A stretch of DNA of 64,000 nt, from positions 187,833,873 to 187,897,872 of the forward strand of contig NC_084482.1 in the NCBI RefSeq assembly GCF_030035675.1, in the 5' to 3' direction. Within the stretch, counting starts at the first letter, position 1, and each line of letters begins with the position of its first letter. The position numbers and the translations under genes are program-made. The DNA comes from Rhineura floridana. Its lineage: Eukaryota; Chordata; Lepidosauria; Squamata; Rhineuridae. Positions 45,401 through 57,400 of the stretch are shown one piece after another. The notes beneath the pieces are model-generated. The model did no database searches. It was not told where the DNA came from and saw only the letters and a list, made by a program, of their open reading frames with translations.

Positions 45401-48400
45401 GACCCAATTTTCCAAGTTATAGCAACAGGAATGTGGTGTCTGGGATAAGAAAGACAAGGGATGATGATAATGACTGAATTATCATTTTATATTTATTTAT
45501 TTATGTAGAGAATTTATATACGGCTTTATTACAATAGTCTCCAACGGGTGTATAGAAGACTCAACCCAATGGAACTAAAAAGAGTTAAAATCAGAATTCA
45601 GTTAAAAAGCCTGCTGGCATAAAAATGTCTTCAGTAGGCACCAGAGGTTCAACAGGGAGGGGGCTTGCTAGAAGTTCACCTGGAAAGGCATTCCATAAAA
45701 TTGGGCCCACAGTTCTGAACTCACGGCTCCTGGTGGATATGAACCGTGCATTCAAGCCCACTAATAGTGACTTCCCCAAAGACCTCAGCGGTCAAGCAGT
45801 GATCAGGTGGCCCCTGAGGTATCCTGGACCCAGGTTATTGAGGACCTTGTACATTATTACAAGAACTTTGAACCTGGCCCAATAGTGTATAGGTGGCATA
45901 TAATCAGCTGGATAGGAGTTAAAGGTAGTAGATAACTGATATATGGAATAACAGCATCTTAAACAGGCTCCAGCACTTCCTCTCCTGACCCAGCCTCAAC
46001 GTTTCACCTTTGAGCTAGATCCAGCTTTTGCTGGTCACCAGCAAACGACATGGAATGCAAGGATCTGGCCACACGCTTCATGCATCGAACAAAATGGAGT
46101 CTAGACCACAAAAACTTAGGCTGGTATCCAACTGAGTCCAACTTAGAGCAGACCCATTGAAATTAATGGACCTAAGGTAGTCATGTTGATAATTTCAATG
46201 GATCTACTCTAAGTAAGACTAGCATTGGGTACAACCCTTAATTAGTAAGAAATTGAGGGACTGCAAGACCAGCGGTGTAGTTGTCAGGGGTTGTAGACTT
46301 GTTACATTTTTGGGAACAGGATTCCATCCAGGTCCCTATATATAAGCCAATCAGCATGAAAAGGGAGCTTATTAGCCACTGAGAAGAGTCCTTGTCCTTT
46401 CATGCCAATTGGAGCAATCAGAGTGAAAGAAGGTGAGTCAGCCACTGAGAAGACTCTTCTTAGTAGCTAACACATAGCCTCCCTTTTCATGCTGTTTGCT
46501 CCTAGGAATGTCGGTAGTAGTGGAGTGTGGACTCGTGAGACAACAGGGAGGGCAAGAGAGACAATGGAAAGTGGAAAAGGGAGTGTGGCTGTGGTGTGTG
46601 TGGCATGACTATCATGAAGGGCCCTGCACTTCTGAATTTGCCACTTCACTACTATGCAGGACTCACAGTTGGATGCAATAAAAATAGCACAGCTACCCTT
46701 CTGGATCTAGAGACAGGTGGATCAGTCTGCTTCCCGTCCACAGAAATTCTGCATGTGTTCATTCATAAATCTGTTCTGTTTCCTCATTAATCTGTTTTTT
46801 TAATTTGCACAAAAAATTGTGTTTAAACAACAGTTTCTTACAAAGTATTCATCGAAACATATTGTGACTTGAAATATCTATATGCATTTTGCTAAATATA
46901 CTCCAGGGGGAAGTGGCACAGAAGCTGAAGAGAAAATGGGGTATTTGTGAAAATTCACGCCCTCTACCCCTCATAGAAGCCTCCACTAGCTCAGTCTTCT
47001 CCAGCTGGTGGCCCTCTGATGTTTTGGACAAGCCCAGCCAACACAGCCAATGATCAGGGATAAAAACTTCACCAGATTGAGGGAGGCAATGCTAGCTCAA
47101 AGAGCTTTCCATGAAAGAAAGACACAGCTGGATACAACCCATCATTTTCACTTTTTATTGTTTAGGTTTTATTTCTTATGTGTTGTTGTAAAGCCACCTC
47201 AGGAACCAAGGTGGAGAGATGACATGGATTATTATTACCAGGAACAAGGTCTTTTTGGCAACAGGACCCTTCTCAGAGCTTGGAAAAGTTATTTTTTTTG
47301 AACTACAACTCCCATCAGCCCAATCCAGTGGCCATGCTGGCTGGGGCTGATGGGAGTTGTAGTTTAAAAAAAGTAACTTTTCCAAGCTCTAACCCTTCTT
47401 ATAGAACACTTTTCCCAGAGAAGCCCGGCTGGTGTCTTTTTTATTTGCCCAGTCTTTTAATAGGCACACAATCCTGATTTTATGTCTTGAACTTTTTTTT
47501 AATGGGGGAGGGTGGGCGTTATTTGCCATTTGTTTTCATAGTTGACTTTACTAGCTGATGCTTTTAATTCTGCTTTTTAAAAAATTTGTTCAAATGGGGT
47601 TGCGTCTTGAGTGACTTTGCTTGCCTACCGGTTTGGACATTTTGTATTCTCTCCAAACTCTTAGGTCTAAAGTATCCAACAGAAAACCAGTTCTTCAAGC
47701 ATTTAAAAGAGCTGGTTCAGTCCAAGAACCCCGACAACACTACTCTTGTTCCAGTGAATGAAAAGCAGGGGAAATACTTACTCAAACTTTGCTTGCATCG
47801 TCCCAACATAGTAAATACACAGGTGAAGAAACTGCACTCCAAAGAACACCTGTTCTTCTACAATCATATCCCATATCTATGAAAGCCTCTCTCTTCCCCC
47901 TCCCCGCTTCCCAACATTGCTTTGCTGGCCTTGGCACAAAAGGCAAACATTGAAATCTGAGAAGTGCGTAGTTAAACTCAGTGTTTTTTTTTCTTTTTGG
48001 TAGAAGTGAGGTGCCTGTACTCACACCTTGATAAAAATGCTGTGGGTGCCAGCACAAAAAGTTTGCAGCTGAAATGAGGTGCCAGTACTCTAAACCAGTA
48101 AGCCCCATAACAAAAAAAGCCCTGGTTAAACTATGGAATTTGCTTCCGCAAGAGATAGTGATGGCGTCCCACTAGAATGGCTTTAAGAGAAAATTGGGGC
48201 TCATTGATACATGCATATAATCTATAATGCAAGTCCCTTGTGTCTCCATCAATTGACCCTCATCCACATAATGTTCTCTTCCAATTGCTGCCTTCCCACA
48301 CTTTCCTTTCCTTTGATATAGAGTTTCCGATACCAGTTATACACCAAAAAGGAGAGAAACAGAGATTACAAACAGTTGCTGAGGAGGGATCCTGGTTGCA

Positions 48401-51400
48401 TTGACTCACAATTTAACCTCCTACTTCTGTTCAGTTCCCATTGGCTCTTTCACCCCTCTCCCTTCTGATCTGAGCCAATCAGCAACACATCAGGAGGAGG
48501 GAGGTGAGTTTGTAAACAAAAAAGGGGAAGCCTATAAGTATGGATGAGGAAAAAGGCTGATTTAAGTGCAAAGCAATCAGGTCTGGACTACCAGCTGACA
48601 ATTCCAATAAAGAAAATGTGGGTTTTTAGATGGCCTGGATGAGCCCTTGGTATCGATGGCTGCTAGCCACAATGGCTATGTTCTACCTCCAGCATCAGAG
48701 GCAGTATGCCTTTGAACCGCAGTTGCTAGAAATCACAAGTACTGAAGAATGCTGTTGTGCTCAGGTTCTGCCTGCAGACTTCCTGTGGGCATCTGGTTGG
48801 TCACTGTGAGAAAGGATGCTGGAATGGATTTGCCTTTGACATGACCCAGCAGGCTCTAGTTCTTCTGAAGAATTAGGTTATAGGGTGCGAGTTGTCTGTA
48901 GAAAATATTAGGATACTTTTCACCTAGAACTGGGAAAGAGACCTCTAGTGGCCTTTCCTGAAATAGTGATTACACCAATGATTAATAGTCTGACAGCAAA
49001 AAACCAGGACTGAACAGGTAAATGCAGGAATGAACCACCACCACACTGGCTGCTCTGTTTTGACAGCCATTTTGCTAACTCACAAATGACACTACTATTT
49101 AGCTATAAAGTCGCAAGGCTGGAACAGATCTGAGACTAGTTTAATTTCATTGGCCTCTATAGCACTATTTTATAACAGTATTTTTATTAGCTTTCATTTT
49201 AAAAACAATTTTACAAATACAATTTAAAGTAACAAAAATTAACACAACAAGAATTAAAGTAACTGATTACAAGATTTTAGTTTAACCTGAAATGAACTTA
49301 AATGTAATTCTTCCATCCACATACCTGTTTGCTACCAATATACTGCAAATAGAAAAATGAGGGTCCATTGTGTAAATACCAAACATTGGGGTTTGTCAGC
49401 AAGTGTAAGGCTTTGTGTAAACTAAAAAAGAATTCCATGTTAGAAAGAAGTCACCAGCATTATGAGACCCATTTTTCCTGTGATGTAAGAATTTCTCCAT
49501 GAGAAGCTGACACACTTTATACAACCACTTTGTACAGCCAGATTGACATCAGCAACTGGCATTCTATGCAAATGCCAGTGCACCAGCAGGGCTCATGGGT
49601 AATAGCTGATCTATGCCCCCCCCAATATGTTTTCTAATGCCAGGCCACCATTGTAATTTCCTAAAATGCCCCCAATGTACTATCTCCCTGGGATATTGTG
49701 GAAAATTAAAATGGCAGCCCCTAGTAGGAATCTGGGAGCTGCCGTTTTAATTTCCCACAATCTCCCAGAGTCATGTCACATGGAGGGCAGTGTGAGAAAT
49801 GAAAACGGCAGCACAGTGGCTCCACGTGAACCAGCAGTCTTCAGAATGCTACTGGGTACTGTCACTACTGCCACGCAGCTGCTTCCTGGCAAGCCCACCA
49901 GGGAGCCTCATCAGTTGGGGGGGGGCAGCAAAAAATAGTTTGCCAAAGGCCTCTGTCAAACCTGGAGCCCGTTGGTTCATTGATTAAATTTTACCACTTA
50001 CCCTTTTTTTTTTTTCTTTTTCTATGGCCAAGTAAAAATCCTGTTGCTGCCACAGAAATGTGGGCACCAGTAATGTGACCGGTGGGTGCGCCAACAGCAA
50101 AGTTAGTGGGCATGGTCCTGCTGCCTCATCTGTGTTCATTGAACAAATGCTGGGGGACAGAGGCTTCTGAGCAGGGCTACTACTGTATACAGTATACAAG
50201 ACCTTTCTACTGAGTTGTCCAGTGCAATGCTTAGGTCTCTACTAGGTATTACATCCCTCTCAGAAATAAAGGCCAGTCCCAGAAATAAAGAATTTAGGAT
50301 TCATCTGCACCATACATTTAAAACAGTATCATACCACTTTCAACAGTCAAGTCTCCTCCCAAAGAATCCTGGGAACTGTAGTTTGTTGAGGGTGCTGAGA
50401 GGTGTTAGGAGACCCCTTTCCCCCTCACAGAGCTATAGTTCTCTGAGTAGTCTAACAATCAACGTCTAGCTGTACCTCTGTGAGGGGAATAGGGGTCCTC
50501 TCTGCACCCTTAACAAACTACAGCTCCCAGGATCCTTTGGGGAAAGCAATGACTGTTTAAAGTGGTATAATACTGCTTTAAAGTTATAGTGCATATGGAG
50601 CCTTAGAGCATACACACTTCATATTGCAAATGGCTAGTTTTCAATCTTGCCTTTAACCAACAAACTTAATCACACATCTGAGTCTTATGAGGATCTCATC
50701 TCACATTTGCTAGTAACTACCGCTATTCTCCCTTGATTGTGGTGTTTCTTTGGCTATAAAATGTTCGGGGGACAGAAGAGAAAGAAGCCTTCATATACAT
50801 AGAAGTAACTTTGAGCCCGACATTACAAAAATCTTCTTCAAGGGTACCCTACAGTTATTTTCTTAAGGGCATTATAAACTATTCATTAGAACATATAGCT
50901 GAAGATTATCACCATCTTTTGCTTTTCATATGTTTTCTTTAATAATATGTTAACCCTTTTTAAAAAAAAAATGTTTTTAAAGCTTTTTTAAAAAAAATAA
51001 AGTTGTTTGTTTTAATTTATGTTAGGGTTTTTTATGATATTTTAAAGTGTTTTTAGTGTTTCTGTTTGCTGCCCTGGGCTCCAGCTGGGAGGAAGGATGG
51101 GATATACATCAAATAATAAATCAAATAAATAAATAAATATTCACATATAGTAACAAAAAAAGGAACAATTTGTACTTAGCATATTGATATGCCTTCTAAA
51201 TTCTCTTTAAATGTCAATATGCAAAGTCCCCCCGCCCCTCCCCAGTCTGGGGATTACATAGCCAGAGAGTCTGATATATTGCCACCTGCTGCCTTCAGAA
51301 AGGAACTGCATCCTGCTCCATGTCTGGAGGCTGACTGGCTTCACTGTCTCCCCCTCTGATTCATATCTTGTTTTCAACCCATAGATCCTGAAGGGCTATC

Positions 51401-54400
51401 TTGATGATCGGAGCCCACATAAGATGTTTTTCATAACATGTAAGTACAGGAGCCAGCTATGGAAACTGTCTGAGTCGCTTCATACATTAGAAGGAGAGAC
51501 AAACCCAAGTTTAGCAGCGAGAGACCACTCAACAGCTCTCTGACGAGTATATCTGTATGAATACGTTCGTTGCATTAACACACTGCAGTTTTAGCAGTAC
51601 AACCGAAGAACAGAAAATAATGTGCTAAAACATCTTGGGACAGGATCATGTTTCCAAAAGATTCTAAAGGAACATTGGAAGCTGCCTTATCCCAAGTCGG
51701 ATCATTGGTCTATCCAGCTCACTGTTGCCTGCACTGACTGGCAACGGTTCTCTAGGGTTTCAGACTGAGGACTCTATTATCCCTACCTGGAGATGCCTAG
51801 GAGTGAACCTGGGACCTTATAGATAGCAGGGAATGCACCTGGGAACTTACACACCTACCACTGAGCTATAATGCTTTTCCCAAACCAATGAGAGATCCCA
51901 GAGACATGCTTATTTACAAACAAGAAAAATCATCAGGTGCTCATGCAGATTGTTGCACCTACCTGAAGCCTTCCACAATGTGGTTCCCTCCAAATGTTTT
52001 GAATTATGACTCCCGTCATCCTTGACCATTGGCCATGCTGGCTGGGGTTGATGGGAGTTGGGAGACCAACAATGTCTGCAAGGCACTAGGTTGGGGGAAA
52101 CTGCTGGAGAGAGTTGTAATGTCACCGTTTCCAGTTTTGCTAAGGTGCCTTGTAGACATACCTCCAGCTATAGAAGAATTGCTTCTCCATGACTCAGGGC
52201 ACATTCACACTATGCATATAAAACACATGGCTTTCCCCCAGAGAATCCTGGGAACTGTAGTTTATCCTTACCACAGAACGACAGTTCCCAGCAGGGCCGG
52301 CTCCAGGAATGCCGGGGCCCCTGGGCATCAGCCTGCCCCGGGCCCCTCCGCTCCCCTTCCGCGATCCGTGGCAGGAGCTGTGCTACAGATCGCAACACAG
52401 TCCAAAGCTTTCGAGCCACCCGCCGAGCCGCCCGCCATCCCCCCTTTCACCTACCTTGCTCTGTTGTTCTTTGCGGCTGCACGCGCTGCACACGCAGGGT
52501 TGTTGTCAAACAGATGGCAGCCGAGGTTTTCGTAAGGGACTGAAGCCTCTACCGCCATCTTGGTTGATGGCATGCAGCGTGCGCATTGCTGCCATCAACC
52601 AAGATGGCAGCAGAGGCTTCAGTCCTTTACTGAAACCTCGGCTGCCATCTTAATTGATGGCAACGCTGCACGTGCAACACGTGCAGCCACAAAGAACAGC
52701 AGAGCAAGGTAGGTGAAGCGGGGGGGATGGCGGGCATGGCAGGCGGCTCAGCGGGTGGCTCCTGCTGCGGATTGTGGAAGGGGAGCAGAGGGCCCCTCAG
52801 GAGCTCCTGTAGCTCCAGGGCCCTCGGGCCAGTGCCCAACCTGGCCACCCTTTAGAACCGGTCTTGGTTCCCAGCACCCTTACCAAACTACAGCTCCCAG
52901 GATTCTTTAGTGGAAGCCATGGGCTTTAAATGTATGGTGTGGATACAACCTCAGTCTTGCATTGCAGGGGGAGGGAGATGCATCTGAATGGCACAACCAT
53001 ATGGATTTTTTTCAAGAGAATCTGCACCCTCCCTCTCCGTGGCTGCTGGGCTTGACTGAGATAATGGGCTGTACCTACGTGGTTCGGCCATTCAGATGCA
53101 AACCTCACTCATACAGGACTGAATCAAAGAAAAGCAGCTCCCCTGCAAGTGGAGGCACATCCAAAGGGATGCAAACCAGGCCTTCCCCAGCCAGCAACCC
53201 CATAGTTGCAAGTTCCACATGTTGATGTACATGAGTAGCCTCTGCCCAGTGCAGACAAGCAACACACTTGACATCATCATAAACACAAATGGAGGTGATC
53301 CTGGCTTGTGTTTTAAGAAGAGCTGCAAAATGGCCACATGCCACTTACATCTGGATAGAGCATGGTGAGTGGGCTTCCAAGTTTCCCCTCTACCACCACC
53401 ACCCCTCTAATAGGCTACAAAACCTTATCTTGGGACATATAGGGGTCTGCAAATCTGACCCCACTTATCTAGGAAATGAGTTCCACTCAATTCAGTGGCA
53501 CTCGCTTCAGAGTACACATGGTTAGGATTACAGCTATACCTCTGAACAGCCACATTAAGGGCTAACATGGGTGCATGATTAGGATTGTGGTGCAGAGGGG
53601 AGTTTATTATTACCGCCCTAGGCTCCTTTGGGGGAAGGACAAGATAGAAATTTAATAATAGTTTTTAAATGTACACCTCTGTGTTTATTCCCATCGGGCG
53701 TAACAATAGCCTGGGGGAGGCAAGGGAACTGTGCAACAGGGAGGGCCAGTTGATGTTATTTTAAAAAACAGCAGAAGATTGTGATTACAAATCTCCCTGA
53801 CATATCTAGTTACACTCTATGAATGACAGAGACAACCCTAACCCTGCTTCCTTATTGGAAAAGGTTTCTTAGACATCTCCAGTGCACAGTCCAGATACAG
53901 CCTTCATGACAACATGAACAAGATCAAGGCACCAACACAGATCATTTGGGGACGGGATGACAAGGTAAGTTGTGTGTGCGGATACTTGGGTTTAGAGAGA
54001 GGGGGGGAGAGGGGGGGAGAGGGAGAGGGAGAGAGCACTATTCATAGAATGCAAGATGTTTTGTTTCAGTGGCATTTAATTTCCAAGGTTGTTGCTGTCG
54101 GGAGCTTTAGAAAGGTAGTTGTGGAACGGGTTCAGAGGAGGGCAACTGGAGGACTGGAAACAAAGCCCTCTGAGGAGAGACTGAAAGAACTGGGCATATT
54201 TAGCCTTGAGAAGAATGAGGGGAGATATGATAGTTCTTTTCAAGAACTTGAAAGGTTACCACACAAAGGAGGGCCAGGATCTCTTCTTGATCATGCCACA
54301 GTGCAGGACACACAACAATGAGCTCAAGCTTCAGGAAGCCAGATTTTAACTGAACATCGGGGGGGGGGGGGGGACTCCTAACTGTTAAAGTGGTATGACA

Positions 54401-57400
54401 ATGGAACCAATTACCTAGGGAGGTGGTGGACTCTCCAACACTGGAGGCATTCAAGAGGCATCTGTCGGGTATGCTTTAATTTGCATTCCTTCATGCAGCA
54501 GGGGTTGGACTCAGTGGCCTTATAGGTCCCCAACTCTATGATTCTATGAGCCCTAATACCATGCGCTAGGTTAGTGCAAAATAAAAACCTCAGTTCACAC
54601 TCTTTATTATGCTGGAAAGGAACACTATCTGATGGAAGGAAGAAACCGTTGGAAAACAGTTGAGCAAATAATTGCTTTATAGCATCACAAACCTATCTGA
54701 AGTATGCATCCTACTACTACAGGCACCAATAAGTAAATACAGATAAAAACAGACATGTGCCAACCACTCACCACCATGTCAGTCTAATCAGGATTTACTG
54801 AAGGGCTGCATCCAACTAAGTTTTACTCAGAGTAGACCCACTGAAATTAATGAACCTAAGTTATTCATATCTATTAATTCAATGGGTCAGCTGTGCGTAG
54901 GACTACCATTGGAGACAACCCTAAGGCACCACAATCCCAACATCCTGGTCTGGTCTAACAGAACAGGGAATATGGATGCACTGTGGGATTTGCTATTGAA
55001 GGAACGGCATGCTAAAATTCCCTGGAGTTCAAATTTAGGAGGTGTACATAGGACAGGTCAAATACCACTTTATTCTCAGAATAAAAAAAATGTTAAAGGA
55101 ACTATGTAGTGATCACTTTTATTTCTTGTCTTTTATTGTTTATTTTGCTATTATTTGTAAGTCACTTTGAGACGTTTGTGTAAAAAAGCTTAAATAACAG
55201 TCTCACAATAGAGTGGTTCTGTTAGCAGTGGTAGGATTCACCTTGGCAGCTTCTGAAGTTCAAGTAAATTTTCCACCTTCTCAGTAGTATAAGTTAATTT
55301 TATTACCATTGCTTTGTTGTAATTACTATTTTATTTTACTTTGTTCTCTGTTGTGACCCATTCACAAAATAATGACTGATTATGGGTTGAATCCAGCTAA
55401 GCCATTGTGCAAGTGGAACTTCTGTGACTGCAGGACTTCCTCTTCCCCCATGCACCCCCCTCAATCTGCTCTGGGGTTTTCCCAACCCTCTAGAGCAGGT
55501 TTGGGGGTGATGCAGGGGCAAACACTGATAGAGGAGAGGGAGAAATTCCATTGCACTTGTGCATGTCATTCCATTCACACAATGACTTAGTTGGATTCAA
55601 CTGATGATGGTAATGATAAATAAATCCACAATACAGATTTATACCAAAACTCACGAGTTGCTGTCGGTGGTCACAGATGAGAGATTTCCTCCCAGTACAA
55701 ACAGCTGCGCGCGCGCACACACACGCACACGCGCGCGCGCGCACACACACACGCACACGCGCGCGCGCGCGCACACACACGCGAGCCACCCCTTAAACAA
55801 ATATAGTTGCAAAAAGAGGAGCCATGTATACGGCTTTTATTGACCTCAAATCGGCATTCGATCTGATTTCAAGAACAAGACTATGGGAGAAATTGTCAGA
55901 TCTGAATATAGATAGGCGCTTACTATTACTTATACAGGGTCTATCTGCCAACACATATTTGCAAATTTGCTGTAATAATATGGGGCATTTAACTAATCCA
56001 ATTCCTACATTTAAAGGACTAAAGCAAGGCTGTATATTGGTGCCCCTTCTGTTTAATATTTATATTAACGCAGTAGTGGAAAGCCTTGCCCCTACTTCCT
56101 CCCACTCTCCGAAATTGGCTGGTGCCTCGAGATTTTGCCTTCTTTATGCAGATGATATAACCCTCTTATCTCTAACACCGATTGGATTGAAAAGACTCCT
56201 GAGGGCATTTGCTTCTTTTTGTTTGAAGGAAGAACTTGTAATAAATTATGAGAAAACAAAGGTCCTTGTATTTACAAGGAGAAGAATACATCATGTATGG
56301 AGAATTAATAATTATTCTATAGATCAGGTTAAATCCTTCAGATATTTGGGAATCGTTTTCCAAGCAATTGGTTCCCAGCAAATGCACTTTAAATATTCAT
56401 TGCTAAATGCAAAGCAAACAACTAAGGCCTTACTTTCATTCTTCTATAACAAGGGAGGCCAACTTGTTCCACCTATTATAAAAGTTTTTGTAGCAAAAGT
56501 TATTCCACAACTACTTTATGGTGCCCAACTATTCATAAGCGAGAATATCTCAAGCTTAGAATCTATTCAAAATTCATTTCTTAGAGCTATCCTTGGAGTA
56601 CCTTCTTGTGTGCCTAGCTTTATATTGAGGTTAGAAGTTGGCCTTCAGTCTATTGAATCCCTTGTTTGGAAAATGAAAATATTACTATGGCTAAAATTGC
56701 TATTTAATCCGAATGGATTGGCCCCTCATGTTCTATTAGATTCCTTTCATTCTCCTTGGGTTAAATCTGTCCTTGATAAAATATCCAAACTAGGATTTTC
56801 TCTCCCAATTATTTTACAGATAGGCCTAGATTCAACAAGTACAGCAATTAAACAGCGTATTAATGACAATGATTTTCAACATCATTTAATGCAAATTAGA
56901 AACCAAAGACATAATCCTAAATTTTTCACTTTAATGATTTATTTATCGACTTTGGAATTACCTAAATATAGGAGAGCTTTTACGTTAGTTAGGTTGAATA
57001 TACTTCCCTCTGCTTTGTTAATGGGTAGATATAACAAAACACCCTATTCCGAAAGACTATGCCCATGCGGAGCTGATGAGATCGAGACCAATGAACATGT
57101 GCTTTTTCGTTGTTCCTTTTATCATGACTTAAGACAGCAAATACTTGTGCCCATTTTAAAGTCATTACCCGTTAGATCAGAAAGATTTTATCCAGACTAT
57201 TTGCTAGGGGATTTTTCTCCCCAGGTCACTTTTGCAGTAGCTAAATATACATCTGCTGCAATTCATTGGAGAAAGTTATGTGTCAAGTGACAGTTACTTT
57301 TTAAATATTTTAAAAATACAATTTCTGTACATATATGCAATTTTTCCTGCCGTTGTTGTTTTTATGTATAACTGGTCTTCGACTGTAATAATAAAGATTT

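Noticed and set aside
55490-55789. 99-codon frame of Arg/Val/Ala repeats
   Set aside because: Created by the CG/CA microsatellite.
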